From a virus: a stretch of 20,858 nucleotides of DNA. A program made the translations under genes and the position numbers. Below, piece by piece: positions 7,471-14,356 of the stretch (positions are counted from its first letter, which is position 1; every line of letters starts with the position of its first letter). The notes under the pieces are model-generated. The model did not search any database, was not told the DNA's origin, and saw only the letters and a program-made list of their open reading frames with translations. The stretch spans positions 1 through 20,858 of IMG/VR virus record IMGVR_UViG_3300047388_000343. One strand, written 5' to 3'.

Positions 7471-9447
7471 GTGCCGGCGAAGCTACTCATCCAGCTACTA
7501 GGCGAGTCCACGTCCGCCGTATCGGCGATCAAGAAAACTTCCGCGGCCAGCGACGAAGCTACTGGCGCGGCGAAGAAGACGGGGAGCGCGTGGTCCGGCG
7601 TAGGGAAGATCGCCGCCGCCGCCGGCGGGGCCTTCGCCGCCGCCAAGATCGTCCAGTTTGCGAAAGACTCCGTGTCCGCCGCTTCGGACCTCAACGAGTC
7701 ATGGTCGAAGGTGGGGGTAGTTTTCGGGAAGTCCGCCGGCGAGGTTTACAAGTGGTCCGCCACGTCCGCCACCGCCATGGGCCTATCCCGCCAACAAGCC
7801 CTCGAGGCGGCTTCCACCTACGGGAACCTGGCCGTAGCGTTAGGACTCCCCCCCGCCCAAGCCGCCAAGATGAGCACGAGCCTCGTGGGCCTGGCCGGCG
7901 ACCTGGCCTCGTTTAATAACGTCCCCGTGGGGGACGCCCTCGACGCCCTCCGCTCCGGCCTTACCGGCGAGGTGGAACCGCTCCGCCGTTTCGGCGTGAG
8001 CCTGTCCCAAGCCCAAGTCCAAGCCGAAGCCCTCCGGATGGGACTCACGAAAGCGCCGGTGGATATGGCCAAGGTGACCTTGGCCACCCAACGCCTAGCC
8101 CTGGCCCAAGGCAAACAAGCCGAATCCGTGAAGAAGTACGGGGCCTCGAGCAAACAAGCCCAAGCCGCCAACGTCGCCGTGGCCTCGTCCCAACAGAATC
8201 TCAGTAAAGCGATGGCCGGCGGGAAGGTGGAGCTCACCGCGGCGCAGAAAGCCCAAGCCACCTACTCCCTGATAATGAAGCAAACGAGCGTGGCGCAAGG
8301 GGACTTCGCCCGGACGAGCTCCGGCCTGGCCAACCAACAGCGGATCGCGTCCGCCCAATGGAAAGATATGCAATCCACGGTAGGGACGGCCCTACTTCCG
8401 ATCGTCCGGACCTTCGCCAGTATGCTCACGTCCACGCTTATTCCGGCCCTGACCGTCGTGGCCAAGGTGTTTAAGAACAATTCGACCGTGATTCAGATCC
8501 TCGCCGCGGCGATCGGCGCCATCATTATCGTCACCAAGATATGGACGATCACGACCGCGATCCTCAATAGCACCCTTCTCGCTAACCCCATATTCCTGGT
8601 GGTCGTGGCCGTGGTCGCCCTGGTGGCCGTGATCGTGCTCGTGGCCACCAAAACCCGCTTTTTTCAAGCGGTTTGGGCGGCTGTATCCCGGGCCATGGTC
8701 GCGGCGTGGAACGCCACCACTCGAGCCATATGGGTCGCGTGGAACGCCACCGTAGGGGCGATCGTGGGCGCGTGGAACGCGACCTATCGCGTGATCTCGT
8801 CCGTCTTTCGTGCCATCTTGTCCGCCGCTATGTCCGTGTGGTCTTGGATCAAGGGGAATTGGCCGCTCCTGCTGGGGGTGATTACCGGGCCCTTCGGCCT
8901 GGCCGTCGTGCTCATCATTCGCTACTGGTCGCAAGTGTCCGGTTTCTTCGCCGGCGTGGTGGGCGCCATCGCCGGCGTGTTCTCCCGCGTGTATGGCTAC
9001 ATCACCCAACCGTTTATCTCCGCCTTTAATCTGATCCGCTCCGTAGCCGAAGCCGCCCTAGGGTGGATCCAAGCCCGCGTTCAGACCGTTATGGCCGCCG
9101 TAGCGTGGGGGATCAACGCGGCCAAGTCCGTCTACAACGCCTTCGCCCGGACGTGGAACGCCATTCAGGTCACCATGCCGGCGATCGACACCCACATTCC
9201 CGGCGTGGGCAAGGTGGGCGGCTTCACCCTAGGCCTGCCGGACCTCCCCATCCTGGCCCGCGGCGGACTGTTGACCCGCTCCGGTCTCGTGTTCGCCCAC
9301 GCCGGCGAAGTGATCTCGCCGGCGCCGGCCCGGGCCCGGGGCGCCGGCCCCTTGGTCCGGATCGAACACGCCCATTTCAGCGAGAAGATCGACGTGGCCA
9401 CCTTCGGCCGGCGTCTGGCGTGGGAGCTCGAGACCGCGGGGGTGTGA
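7471..9447 (+). CDS. Tape measure protein
   Basis: The longest gene (658 residues), placed right after the chaperones. It sets tail length, fills the tube, and is ejected at infection. The N-terminal part is helical and rich in Ala, Ser, Lys and Gln (SAIKKTSAASDEATGAAKKTG; QKAQATYSLIMKQTSVAQGDFARTSSGLANQQRIASAQW is typical of the family). Strong hydrophobic segments lie at about residues 339-398 and 464-485, with a weaker one near 492-505. Trp at 413, 424 and 435 marks three 11-residue repeats around WNAT, the spacing seen in many tape measures. By the usual rule of about 0.15 nm per residue the tail would be near 100 nm. The start is GTG 7471. Confidence 0.92.
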   Translation: MPAKLLIQLLGESTSAVSAIKKTSAASDEATGAAKKTGSAWSGVGKIAAAAGGAFAAAKIVQFAKDSVSAASDLNESWSKVGVVFGKSAGEVYKWSATSATAMGLSRQQALEAASTYGNLAVALGLPPAQAAKMSTSLVGLAGDLASFNNVPVGDALDALRSGLTGEVEPLRRFGVSLSQAQVQAEALRMGLTKAPVDMAKVTLATQRLALAQGKQAESVKKYGASSKQAQAANVAVASSQQNLSKAMAGGKVELTAAQKAQATYSLIMKQTSVAQGDFARTSSGLANQQRIASAQWKDMQSTVGTALLPIVRTFASMLTSTLIPALTVVAKVFKNNSTVIQILAAAIGAIIIVTKIWTITTAILNSTLLANPIFLVVVAVVALVAVIVLVATKTRFFQAVWAAVSRAMVAAWNATTRAIWVAWNATVGAIVGAWNATYRVISSVFRAILSAAMSVWSWIKGNWPLLLGVITGPFGLAVVLIIRYWSQVSGFFAGVVGAIAGVFSRVYGYITQPFISAFNLIRSVAEAALGWIQARVQTVMAAVAWGINAAKSVYNAFARTWNAIQVTMPAIDTHIPGVGKVGGFTLGLPDLPILARGGLLTRSGLVFAHAGEVISPAPARARGAGPLVRIEHAHFSEKIDVATFGRRLAWELETAGV

Positions 9448-9448
9448 G

Positions 9449-10348
9449 ATGGCGGAGTGTGTCCGGCGCGCCTGGCTCGTGATGGGGACCCGTACCCTCG
9501 AGCTCGAGGACGATCTAGCCGGCTACGCGTGCACGGAGCTCAACCTTGGCTATCCGGAGGTGCGCGAAGTCTCGAGCAACCGGCCCGACGCGGACGGTAC
9601 GGACGACCGGACGAGCCTGATGGGGGCCCGGGCCGTGTCCGCCAATATCCGGGCCTACGGCGGGGCCGCCACCCCTGACGAGATCGGGGCCCTGTTCGCG
9701 CCTTTCATGCTGCCGAGCGCGCGGCCGGAGCTCCACTACGTGTTGGACCGCCCTGGCACGCCAGAGCGTATGTGTACCGTCCGGGCCTCCGGCTACGCCT
9801 GGCCGATCACCGGAAAGCGGGACCGGGACATACAACTAGGTTGGGTGGCTTCCGATCCGGTGATGAGAGATCCGGCGGCCCGCTCGAGTGTGAGCCGGAG
9901 CGGATCCACCACGATCCCCGGCCGGGCCTATCCCCTCCACTTCAATCGCATCTATCCGGTGGGCGGGGGGGCCGCCACCACGGGGGAGATTGTCTCCCCT
10001 GGCGATGTTCCGGTCCGTCCACTCGTCCGGATCTTCGGACCGATCACCGATCCCCGCGTGGACTTGCAAGTGATGGACCCGGCCGAACCGCTGGCCACCT
10101 ACTCCCTAGCCTTCGTGGCCGGCTTCCGGATCGACGCCGGCGAGTGGGTGGACGTGGATACCGACCGGAAGACCGTCTTCCGGAACAGTGACCCCACCCA
10201 ATCGGCTATGGCGGATATGGACTGGCAGACCTCTACGTGGCCGGTACTTCCCCCCTCGCCGGCGCTTACCTATCTCAACCTGTACGGGGATTCCACGAGC
10301 GGGGTAACCCAAGCGGAAGCCACTTGGACGGATGGGTATCTGACGTGA
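9449..10348 (+). CDS. Distal tail (Dit-like) protein
   Basis: A 299-residue protein in the first position after the tape measure, where siphoviruses encode the distal tail protein that joins the tube to the tip. The N-terminal half carries NRPDADGTDDRTSLMGARAVSANIRAYGG followed by YVLDRPGTPERMCTVRASGYAWPITGKRDRDIQLGWVASDP. That is the ring-forming beta domain with a strand pair ending in a conserved W-ASDP-type turn seen in actinophage Dit proteins. The C-terminal half (VRPLVRIFGPITDPRVDL onwards) resembles a galectin-like insertion. The start is ATG 9449, one base after the tape measure stop. Confidence 0.75.
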   Translation: MAECVRRAWLVMGTRTLELEDDLAGYACTELNLGYPEVREVSSNRPDADGTDDRTSLMGARAVSANIRAYGGAATPDEIGALFAPFMLPSARPELHYVLDRPGTPERMCTVRASGYAWPITGKRDRDIQLGWVASDPVMRDPAARSSVSRSGSTTIPGRAYPLHFNRIYPVGGGAATTGEIVSPGDVPVRPLVRIFGPITDPRVDLQVMDPAEPLATYSLAFVAGFRIDAGEWVDVDTDRKTVFRNSDPTQSAMADMDWQTSTWPVLPPSPALTYLNLYGDSTSGVTQAEATWTDGYLT

Positions 10349-11574
10349 CCGACGTTCCCCCGGACCGCGCGAGGTGGAGACTCACCGTCCACCGCCGGGA
10401 CTTCGCCGCCCTGGCCTACGCCGGCGACACGGGGATTACGGAGCTCGCCGACGCCCGCAGCCGGCGCCTCGAGCTCGCCCTAAACACGCCGGCGAAACTT
10501 ACCTTCACCGTGGACGGCCGATCGGCGGCCGCCGTCTACGTCCAAGAGCTCACCACGGAGATCATGGCGTGGCGGTGGGACGCCGCGCTCGAGCGGGATC
10601 GCCTGATGTTCCGCGGCGTGGTCTCCCAATCGGAAGACACCATCTCCGAACAAGCCCATACCGTGAACTTCACCGCCCACGATTACCTAGCCGTGCTGGT
10701 CCGCCGCTACCTGACCAACCCGGCGGACCGCTCGTGGGCCCAGAAGGATCAAGACGATATCGTGGCGGACCTGTTGGCCACCGCCCAAGCCGGCGCCAAC
10801 TCCGCCGGAGCGGCTTTCACCCCCGGATCTCATCTCCCCCTGGCCGTCGCCCTCACCAATCCGGACGGGACCGCTCGAGCCACCAAGTCCGGCCGGCTAC
10901 GGGACCGCACCTACTCCGGACAACAGTCCATAGGACAAGCGATCATGGATCTAGGGGCCTGCCTAGACGGATTCGATATCGACGCCGCGCCGGCCGCCGA
11001 CACGGACGGGATCGACCATCTCCGCATCTTCTACCCCTCCCAAGGGATCTCGAGGCGGGACGTGGTATTGGCCTATGGCTCGAGCGTGGCCGCCGCGACC
11101 CGGACCGCGAGCTCCGCCGATTACGCCAACTACTGGCGGGTGATCGGCGACAGCGGTGGGACCGAAGGGGCCCCGCAGCTGTACGCCGAAGCGTGGAACG
11201 CCGACGCCAACGACGTGGGCCGGATCCCGGTGGGACTGTGGCAAGGGGCCGCCAACGAATCGGACGTGAAGGTGGCCGCCACCCTGAAAGAGAAAGCGGA
11301 CGGGGACCTCGAGCGGAGCGGGGCCCTGGTGCCGGCCTACACCCTGACACTCCGGCCCGGATGGCCGGCGCCGAACCTAGGCGATACCGTCCCCCTCGAG
11401 ATCCGCTCCGGCCGCCTAGACGTGTCCGCCACCGTGCGCGTGATGGGACTGAATTACGTGATCGGCGACGACGGACAAGAGGACCTGGAGCTCGAGGTGG
11501 GCCGGCCCGCCCTTACCCTGTCCGCCCTGTTCCGCCAACAGAAGCGCGACATAGACGCCCTGGCCCGGAGGTGA
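10345..11574 (+). CDS. Tail tip hub / Tal-like minor tail protein
   Basis: A 409-residue protein with ARSRRLELALNTPAKLTFTVDGRSAAAVYVQELTTEIMAWRWD, then LMFRGVVSQSEDTISEQAHTVNFTAHDYLAVLVRRYLT. This resembles the Gp37-like hub proteins of actinophages, in which small hub domains describe a property of an object (…F.G.V…; ..V.FTAHDYLA.L..R). A C-terminal domain of alternating strands (LRPGWPAPNLGDTVPLEIRSG) closes the protein, consistent with a hub that holds the tip. The start is GTG 10345 in a GTGA overlap with the Dit stop. An earlier in-frame ATG would overlap far more and is not preferred. Confidence 0.75.
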   Translation: MTDVPPDRARWRLTVHRRDFAALAYAGDTGITELADARSRRLELALNTPAKLTFTVDGRSAAAVYVQELTTEIMAWRWDAALERDRLMFRGVVSQSEDTISEQAHTVNFTAHDYLAVLVRRYLTNPADRSWAQKDQDDIVADLLATAQAGANSAGAAFTPGSHLPLAVALTNPDGTARATKSGRLRDRTYSGQQSIGQAIMDLGACLDGFDIDAAPAADTDGIDHLRIFYPSQGISRRDVVLAYGSSVAAATRTASSADYANYWRVIGDSGGTEGAPQLYAEAWNADANDVGRIPVGLWQGAANESDVKVAATLKEKADGDLERSGALVPAYTLTLRPGWPAPNLGDTVPLEIRSGRLDVSATVRVMGLNYVIGDDGQEDLELEVGRPALTLSALFRQQKRDIDALARR

Positions 11575-11578
11575 CCTC

Positions 11579-12493
11579 GTGACCCGCTACGCCCCGCAAT
11601 GGCTACAGTCCGGAAGCTACGCCGCGTCATTGGACCGCCGGCTAATCGGAGCCCTATGGCCGGCGCCGGCGTGCTCCGGCGTGGCGGTGACCGCGGTGGG
11701 GACGGGGATGGATCTCCACGTGGATCCTGGCCAAGTGGCCGTCCCCTCCCCCAATAACACCGGGTCCGTGTTGTGCACCTCCGACGCCATCGAGACTGTC
11801 ACCCTGGCGCCGGCGCCGCCGGCGAACACGGACCGCGTGGACCTCGTGGTCTGCCATCCCCGCTCCGTGGACCTAGACGGATCCTCGAGCCAAGAGGACT
11901 TCATCTTCGAGGTGGTCGCCGGCGCCGAGGGGGCCCCGCCAGGTGTAGCGCCGGCCGTGCCGGCGGGGACGGTAGCCCTGGCGCAAGTCCACGTGGTAGG
12001 CGGATCGGCCACCATCGCGGCGGGGAACATCACTGACCGCCGGCCGCCGGGCCTGGCCATTCCCACTCCGGCGACGATCGCCAAGTACGGGATGCGCGCT
12101 AGCGCCGGGGCGGTGACCTCGCCGGCGACCGCCAGTACCGCGCAGAAGGTGCCGCTCGTGAAGGTGTATGACCAAGCGAACGCCCTCGCCAACAGCACCT
12201 ATACCTGCCCGGTAGCGGGGCGCTATCTGGTGCGCGGTTCGGTATCGGCGTCCGTGAATAACGGCGTGAACGTCAACTGTCGCCTCTACCGTAACGGGGC
12301 CGCAGATACCATCTACGGCGCCGCGAACGCCTACCCGTCAAGCGCGGCAACCGGGGTGCAGGCTGTCGCCCTCATTATGTGCGCGGCCGGCGACACCTTG
12401 GAGTTGTGGTGGCAGACCACCGCGGCCAGCATCCCTATGCGCGCCGTGGCCAGCGAAGCGTATTTGGCCATCGACTATTTGGGGCCCACCTAA
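11579..12493 (+). CDS. Minor tail protein with C1q-like tip, receptor-binding candidate
   Basis: A 304-residue protein. Residues about 1-165 look like a baseplate attachment part (RYAPQWLQSGSYAASLDRRLIGALWP; DLVVCHPRSVDLDG; PAVPAGTVALAQVHVVGGSATIAAGNITDRRP). From about residue 185 the sequence fits a C1q/TNF-like jelly roll: YTCPVAGRYLVRGSVSASVNNGVNVNCRLYRNG, then VQAVALIMCAAGDTLELWWQTTA and a closing AYLAIDYLGP strand. C1q-like heads usually trimerise and bind surface ligands, so this is the best receptor-binding candidate. Codon use in the last 400 bases differs from the neighbours (TCA, GCA, CGT appear), and CTCGAG is absent from 11889 to 12846, hinting at domain exchange. GGAGG lies before the GTG start. 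Confidence 0.75.
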   Translation: MTRYAPQWLQSGSYAASLDRRLIGALWPAPACSGVAVTAVGTGMDLHVDPGQVAVPSPNNTGSVLCTSDAIETVTLAPAPPANTDRVDLVVCHPRSVDLDGSSSQEDFIFEVVAGAEGAPPGVAPAVPAGTVALAQVHVVGGSATIAAGNITDRRPPGLAIPTPATIAKYGMRASAGAVTSPATASTAQKVPLVKVYDQANALANSTYTCPVAGRYLVRGSVSASVNNGVNVNCRLYRNGAADTIYGAANAYPSSAATGVQAVALIMCAAGDTLELWWQTTAASIPMRAVASEAYLAIDYLGPT

Positions 12494-12502
12494 GGAGGAA
12501 CC

Positions 12503-12835
12503 TTGTCCTATCAAGCCCAAGCGCAGCTATCCGCCGATAGCACCTTTAACGGCCGGAGCCAAGCCGCCGCCACCCAACAAGCCGGCATCTTCATAAACGA
12601 CCAACGGCCGGACTTCGTGGCCGCCGCCCACGCCGTACTCCGGGCCGATCTCGACGTGTTGTCCGCCTTCGTGCGGACCAACGCCGCCGGCCCTGGCATC
12701 GCCGACAAGGTGGACAACGGGGACGGGACGATCTCACAAGAGAACGTGACCGACGCCGACCTGTTGAGCCTCACTCAAGCGAATTGGCCCACGGTGGCCG
12801 CCCTCTACTTCACGCCGGACGGTACCCCGATATGA
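12503..12835 (+). CDS. Small tail-region protein of unknown function
   Basis: A 110-residue protein with a TTG start preceded by one of the best ribosome sites in the window, AAGGAGG (about 12492-12498). It reads SYQAQAQLSADSTFNGRSQAAATQQAGIFINDQRPDFVAAAHAVLRADLDVLSAFVRTNAAGPGIADKVDNG. Similar small proteins are often found next to tail tip genes in actinophages, where they are annotated only as hypothetical. A strong ribosome site suggests high expression, so a structural role is plausible. No membrane segment or catalytic motif is visible. It ends in an ATGA overlap with the next gene. Confidence 0.8.
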   Translation: MSYQAQAQLSADSTFNGRSQAAATQQAGIFINDQRPDFVAAAHAVLRADLDVLSAFVRTNAAGPGIADKVDNGDGTISQENVTDADLLSLTQANWPTVAALYFTPDGTPI

Positions 12836-13053
12836 GCGGGCCGGAGCTCGAGCGGGAACGCTTCACGGGCGAGGTGGAGTGGCCGGCGCCGGCGCCGGAG
12901 CCGGAGCGCGAACGCGCCGACGATCACCGGGGCCCGCTCGACCGCCTGGCGGACGTGGAGTGGCTCGAGCCGGACGATCCCCGCCGGCGGGAGCTCGAGG
13001 GGGAACAAGTGTTGAGCGATGGCGCCCACGGACGCGAGGTGGACGAGCCTTGA
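12832..13053 (+). CDS. Small acidic charged protein, unknown
   Basis: A 73-residue protein, MSGPELERERFTGEVEWPAP followed by more charged sequence, starting in an ATGA overlap and ending in a TTGA overlap with the endolysin. It is unusually rich in Glu, Asp, Arg and Pro (PAPAPEPERERADD; WLEPDDPRRRELEGE), with Trp at the two EW sites. The chain is probably disordered. Position at the tail-lysis boundary, between a tail gene and the lysin, does not define a function. I do not recognise a family. Confidence 0.65.
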   Translation: MSGPELERERFTGEVEWPAPAPEPERERADDHRGPLDRLADVEWLEPDDPRRRELEGEQVLSDGAHGREVDEP

Positions 13054-13835
13054 CCCTCGAGCGGATCGCCATCCCCTCGCCGAACTACTCGAGCCGGGGC
13101 GGGGCCGCCGTCCGGCTTATCGTGATCCATACCGCGGAAGGGGCCCTGACGATCGAGTCCCTAGGCAACTACTTCGCCTCGAGCTCGTCCGGCGTGAGCT
13201 CCCACGCCGGCGCCGATGACAAGCCCAACACCATCGGGGTATATGTCCGCCGGGCGGACAAAGCGTGGACCCAAGGGGACGCCAACCCCTACTCCGTGGC
13301 CCTCGAGCTCTGTGGCTTCGCCGGGTGGGGGCCGGCGGAGTGGGACGCCCATCCCGTCATGCTCGAGAATTGCGCCAAGTGGATCGGCGAGGAAGCCGCC
13401 GCCTTCGGGATCCCGCTCCGAGCTCTATCCGCCGGCGAAGCCCAAGGCGGGGCCGCCGGCGTCTGCCAACATGTGGACCTAGGCGCGGCCGGCGGGGGAC
13501 ATTGGGACTGTGGCCCCGGCTTCCCTATGGCGCGAGTGTTGGAGATGGCCGGCGGCGCGCCGGGAAGCGCCCCTTCCCCGACGCCACCGCCGGCCGCCGG
13601 CGCCGGCCCGCCCTTCCCTGGCGTGTTGCTCGTGAACTACCACGAGGGGGACGGGACCGCCACGTGGCAAGCCCGCATGGCGGAGCGGGGGTGGGCGATC
13701 GCCGTGGACGATTGCTACGGGAACGAGTCGGAAGGGATCTGTCGCCAGTTCCAAGCGGAGAAGGGCCTAGCCGCCGTGGACGGGATCGTGGGCCCTGACA
13801 CGTGGGCCGCGGCGTGGGTGCTTCCCGTCACCTGA
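13050..13835 (+). CDS. Endolysin: N-acetylmuramoyl-L-alanine amidase with peptidoglycan-binding domain
   Basis: Cuts the bond between muramic acid and the peptide stem to free progeny. Residues about 1-165 form an Amidase_2 domain. The likely zinc ligands are H27 (LIVIHTAEG), H141 (CQHVD) or H151 (GGHWD), and C154 (WDCGPGFP); ALELCGFAGW is also typical. A Pro/Ala/Gly linker (about 170-190) leads to a C-terminal PG_binding_1-type domain (WQARMAERGWAIAVDDCYGNESEGICRQFQAEKGLAAVDGIVGPDTWAAAW). The start is TTG 13050, in a TTGA overlap with the previous gene. A longer frame upstream exists but encodes low-complexity Gly/Ala/Arg and is rejected. No signal peptide is present, so export depends on a holin. 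Confidence 0.92.
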   Translation: MTLERIAIPSPNYSSRGGAAVRLIVIHTAEGALTIESLGNYFASSSSGVSSHAGADDKPNTIGVYVRRADKAWTQGDANPYSVALELCGFAGWGPAEWDAHPVMLENCAKWIGEEAAAFGIPLRALSAGEAQGGAAGVCQHVDLGAAGGGHWDCGPGFPMARVLEMAGGAPGSAPSPTPPPAAGAGPPFPGVLLVNYHEGDGTATWQARMAERGWAIAVDDCYGNESEGICRQFQAEKGLAAVDGIVGPDTWAAAWVLPVT

Positions 13836-13839
13836 TCGC

Positions 13840-14001
13840 GTGCTTACCGCGGGGGAGTGGCTCGCCCTAGGGATCGCGCTAGGGAGCCTGGCCACCGTCG
13901 TGTCCATGCTGGCCGCGGCGGAGCTCGAGCGCCGGCGCCGGAGGATGGAGCGCCGGCGAAGGCCTCCGCCGGCGGACTCCGAAGGTGGGGAGCCGGACTG
14001 A
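13840..14001 (+). CDS. Small membrane protein, holin candidate
   Basis: A 53-residue protein starting at GTG 13840, four bases after the endolysin stop. Residues about 6-27 are hydrophobic (EWLALGIALGSLATVVSMLAAA), followed by a very basic stretch (ERRRRRMERRRR) and an acidic Pro-rich end (ADSEGGEPD). One transmembrane helix next to a strongly charged tail, directly behind a lysin without a signal peptide, fits a small holin or an accessory lysis protein. It is too short for default gene callers. A different membrane role cannot be excluded. Confidence 0.6.
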   Translation: MLTAGEWLALGIALGSLATVVSMLAAAELERRRRRMERRRRPPPADSEGGEPD

Positions 14002-14111
14002 GCGACCGTGAGCGCCGGCTAGTAATCCTGCTGATCTTCGTGGCGATCGCCGCCGGCGCCCTCGCCCTGGCGGAGCTCGCCGTCGTGCTCGTCCGGGCCC
14101 TGTCCGGCTAG
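13998..14111 (+). CDS. Second small membrane protein of the lysis cluster
   Basis: The frame ends SDRERRLVILLIFVAIAAGALALAELAVVLVRALSG, a basic turn followed by about 25 hydrophobic residues, clearly one transmembrane helix. With a CTG start at 13998 it makes 37 residues and overlaps the previous stop as CTGA, the same four-base arrangement used by many genes here with A, G or T as first base. The only standard start in frame is GTG 13857, which would overlap almost the whole previous gene and add a low-complexity Arg/Ala/Gly extension. Two small membrane proteins after a lysin suggest a holin/antiholin-like pair, by inference only. Confidence 0.5.
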   Translation: MSDRERRLVILLIFVAIAAGALALAELAVVLVRALSG

Positions 14112-14136
14112 CGGACATTCCGTCCGGCTAGCGGAC
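14102..14136 (+). repeat. Two tandem hairpins GTCCG-GCTAG-CGGAC
   Basis: The same 15-base unit, a 5-bp stem GTCCG/CGGAC around a GCTAG loop, occurs at 14102-14116 and 14122-14136 with a 20-base period. The first copy overlaps the stop of the last lysis gene. There is no T tract after either, so they are not textbook intrinsic terminators. They may slow polymerase, protect the 3' end of the late transcript, or be protein sites. Confidence 0.6.
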
Positions 14137-14140
14137 TCGC

Positions 14141-14180
14141 GTGACGCGCTCGTGACGCGCGTGACGCGCTCATGACGCGC
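14141..14180 (+). repeat. Tandem 20-bp repeat, two copies
   Basis: GTGACGCGCTCGTGACGCGC (14141-14160) is followed directly by the same 20 bases with one change (A at 14172). Each copy itself contains two GTGACGCGC half-units. A third, exact copy of the first unit lies at 14385-14404, inside the 3' end of the integrase gene. Read on the minus strand this block encodes RARHERVT, matching the end of the integrase, so it may be a duplicated gene end or integrase-binding DNA. Confidence 0.8.
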
Positions 14181-14240
14181 CCGGAACACAACAAGCCGCA
14201 CCTTCGCACCCCACGCCGTCACAGTCCGTCACAAGGGAAA

Positions 14241-14352
14241 GTGCTGGTCACCGGCCCTGTTTGGCCAAAACTGCTGGCCAGCGGATCGGCCGTCATACCC
14301 CCGTGCCATGATGTTCATGAACATGGCCGCCCCGGGGGATACGTGCTGGTCA
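14241..14352 (+). other. Candidate attP region with three TGCTGGYCA sites
   Basis: GTGCTGGTCA occurs at 14241-14250 and again at 14343-14352, with a variant CTGCTGGCCA at 14271-14280, all in the same orientation. They sit in the 245-base gap (14112-14356) beside the 3' end of the integrase, where temperate phages often carry attP. Short direct repeats in such a place are typical of arm-type integrase sites. The gap also holds CCGTCACA twice (14217 and 14227) and a nested dyad. No tRNA fragment was recognised, so the core is undefined. Confidence 0.45.
14298..14338. terminator. Nested dyad, possible bidirectional terminator or att core
   Basis: CCCCCG (14298-14303) pairs with CGGGGG (14333-14338), and inside it GCCATG (14305-14310) pairs with CATGGC (14322-14327). 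The centre contains a perfect 14-base palindrome ATGTTCATGAACAT (14311-14324). The position between convergent lysis and integrase genes is where a two-way terminator is expected, but there is no T tract on either side. A site for a dimeric protein, or the crossover core of attP, is equally possible. Confidence 0.45.
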
Positions 14353-14356
14353 GACC

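Noticed and set aside
8392-9009. 205-codon open frame antisense to the tape measure
   Set aside because: His/Gly/Asp-rich shadow typical of third-position bias on the other strand; no ribosome site or coupling.
10374-11582. 402-codon open frame on the plus strand overlapping the hub gene
   Set aside because: Arg/Gly/Pro-rich shadow frame with no domain pattern; the hub frame has the family-like sequence and good overlaps.
12879-13049. N-terminal extension of the endolysin from 12879
   Set aside because: Gly/Ala/Arg low-complexity sequence in the shadow of the acidic gene; TTG 13050 gives the normal domain start and a four-base overlap.
14112-14356. tRNA gene or fragment as att core
   Set aside because: No cloverleaf or TPsiC-like GGTTCRA segment could be found on either strand.
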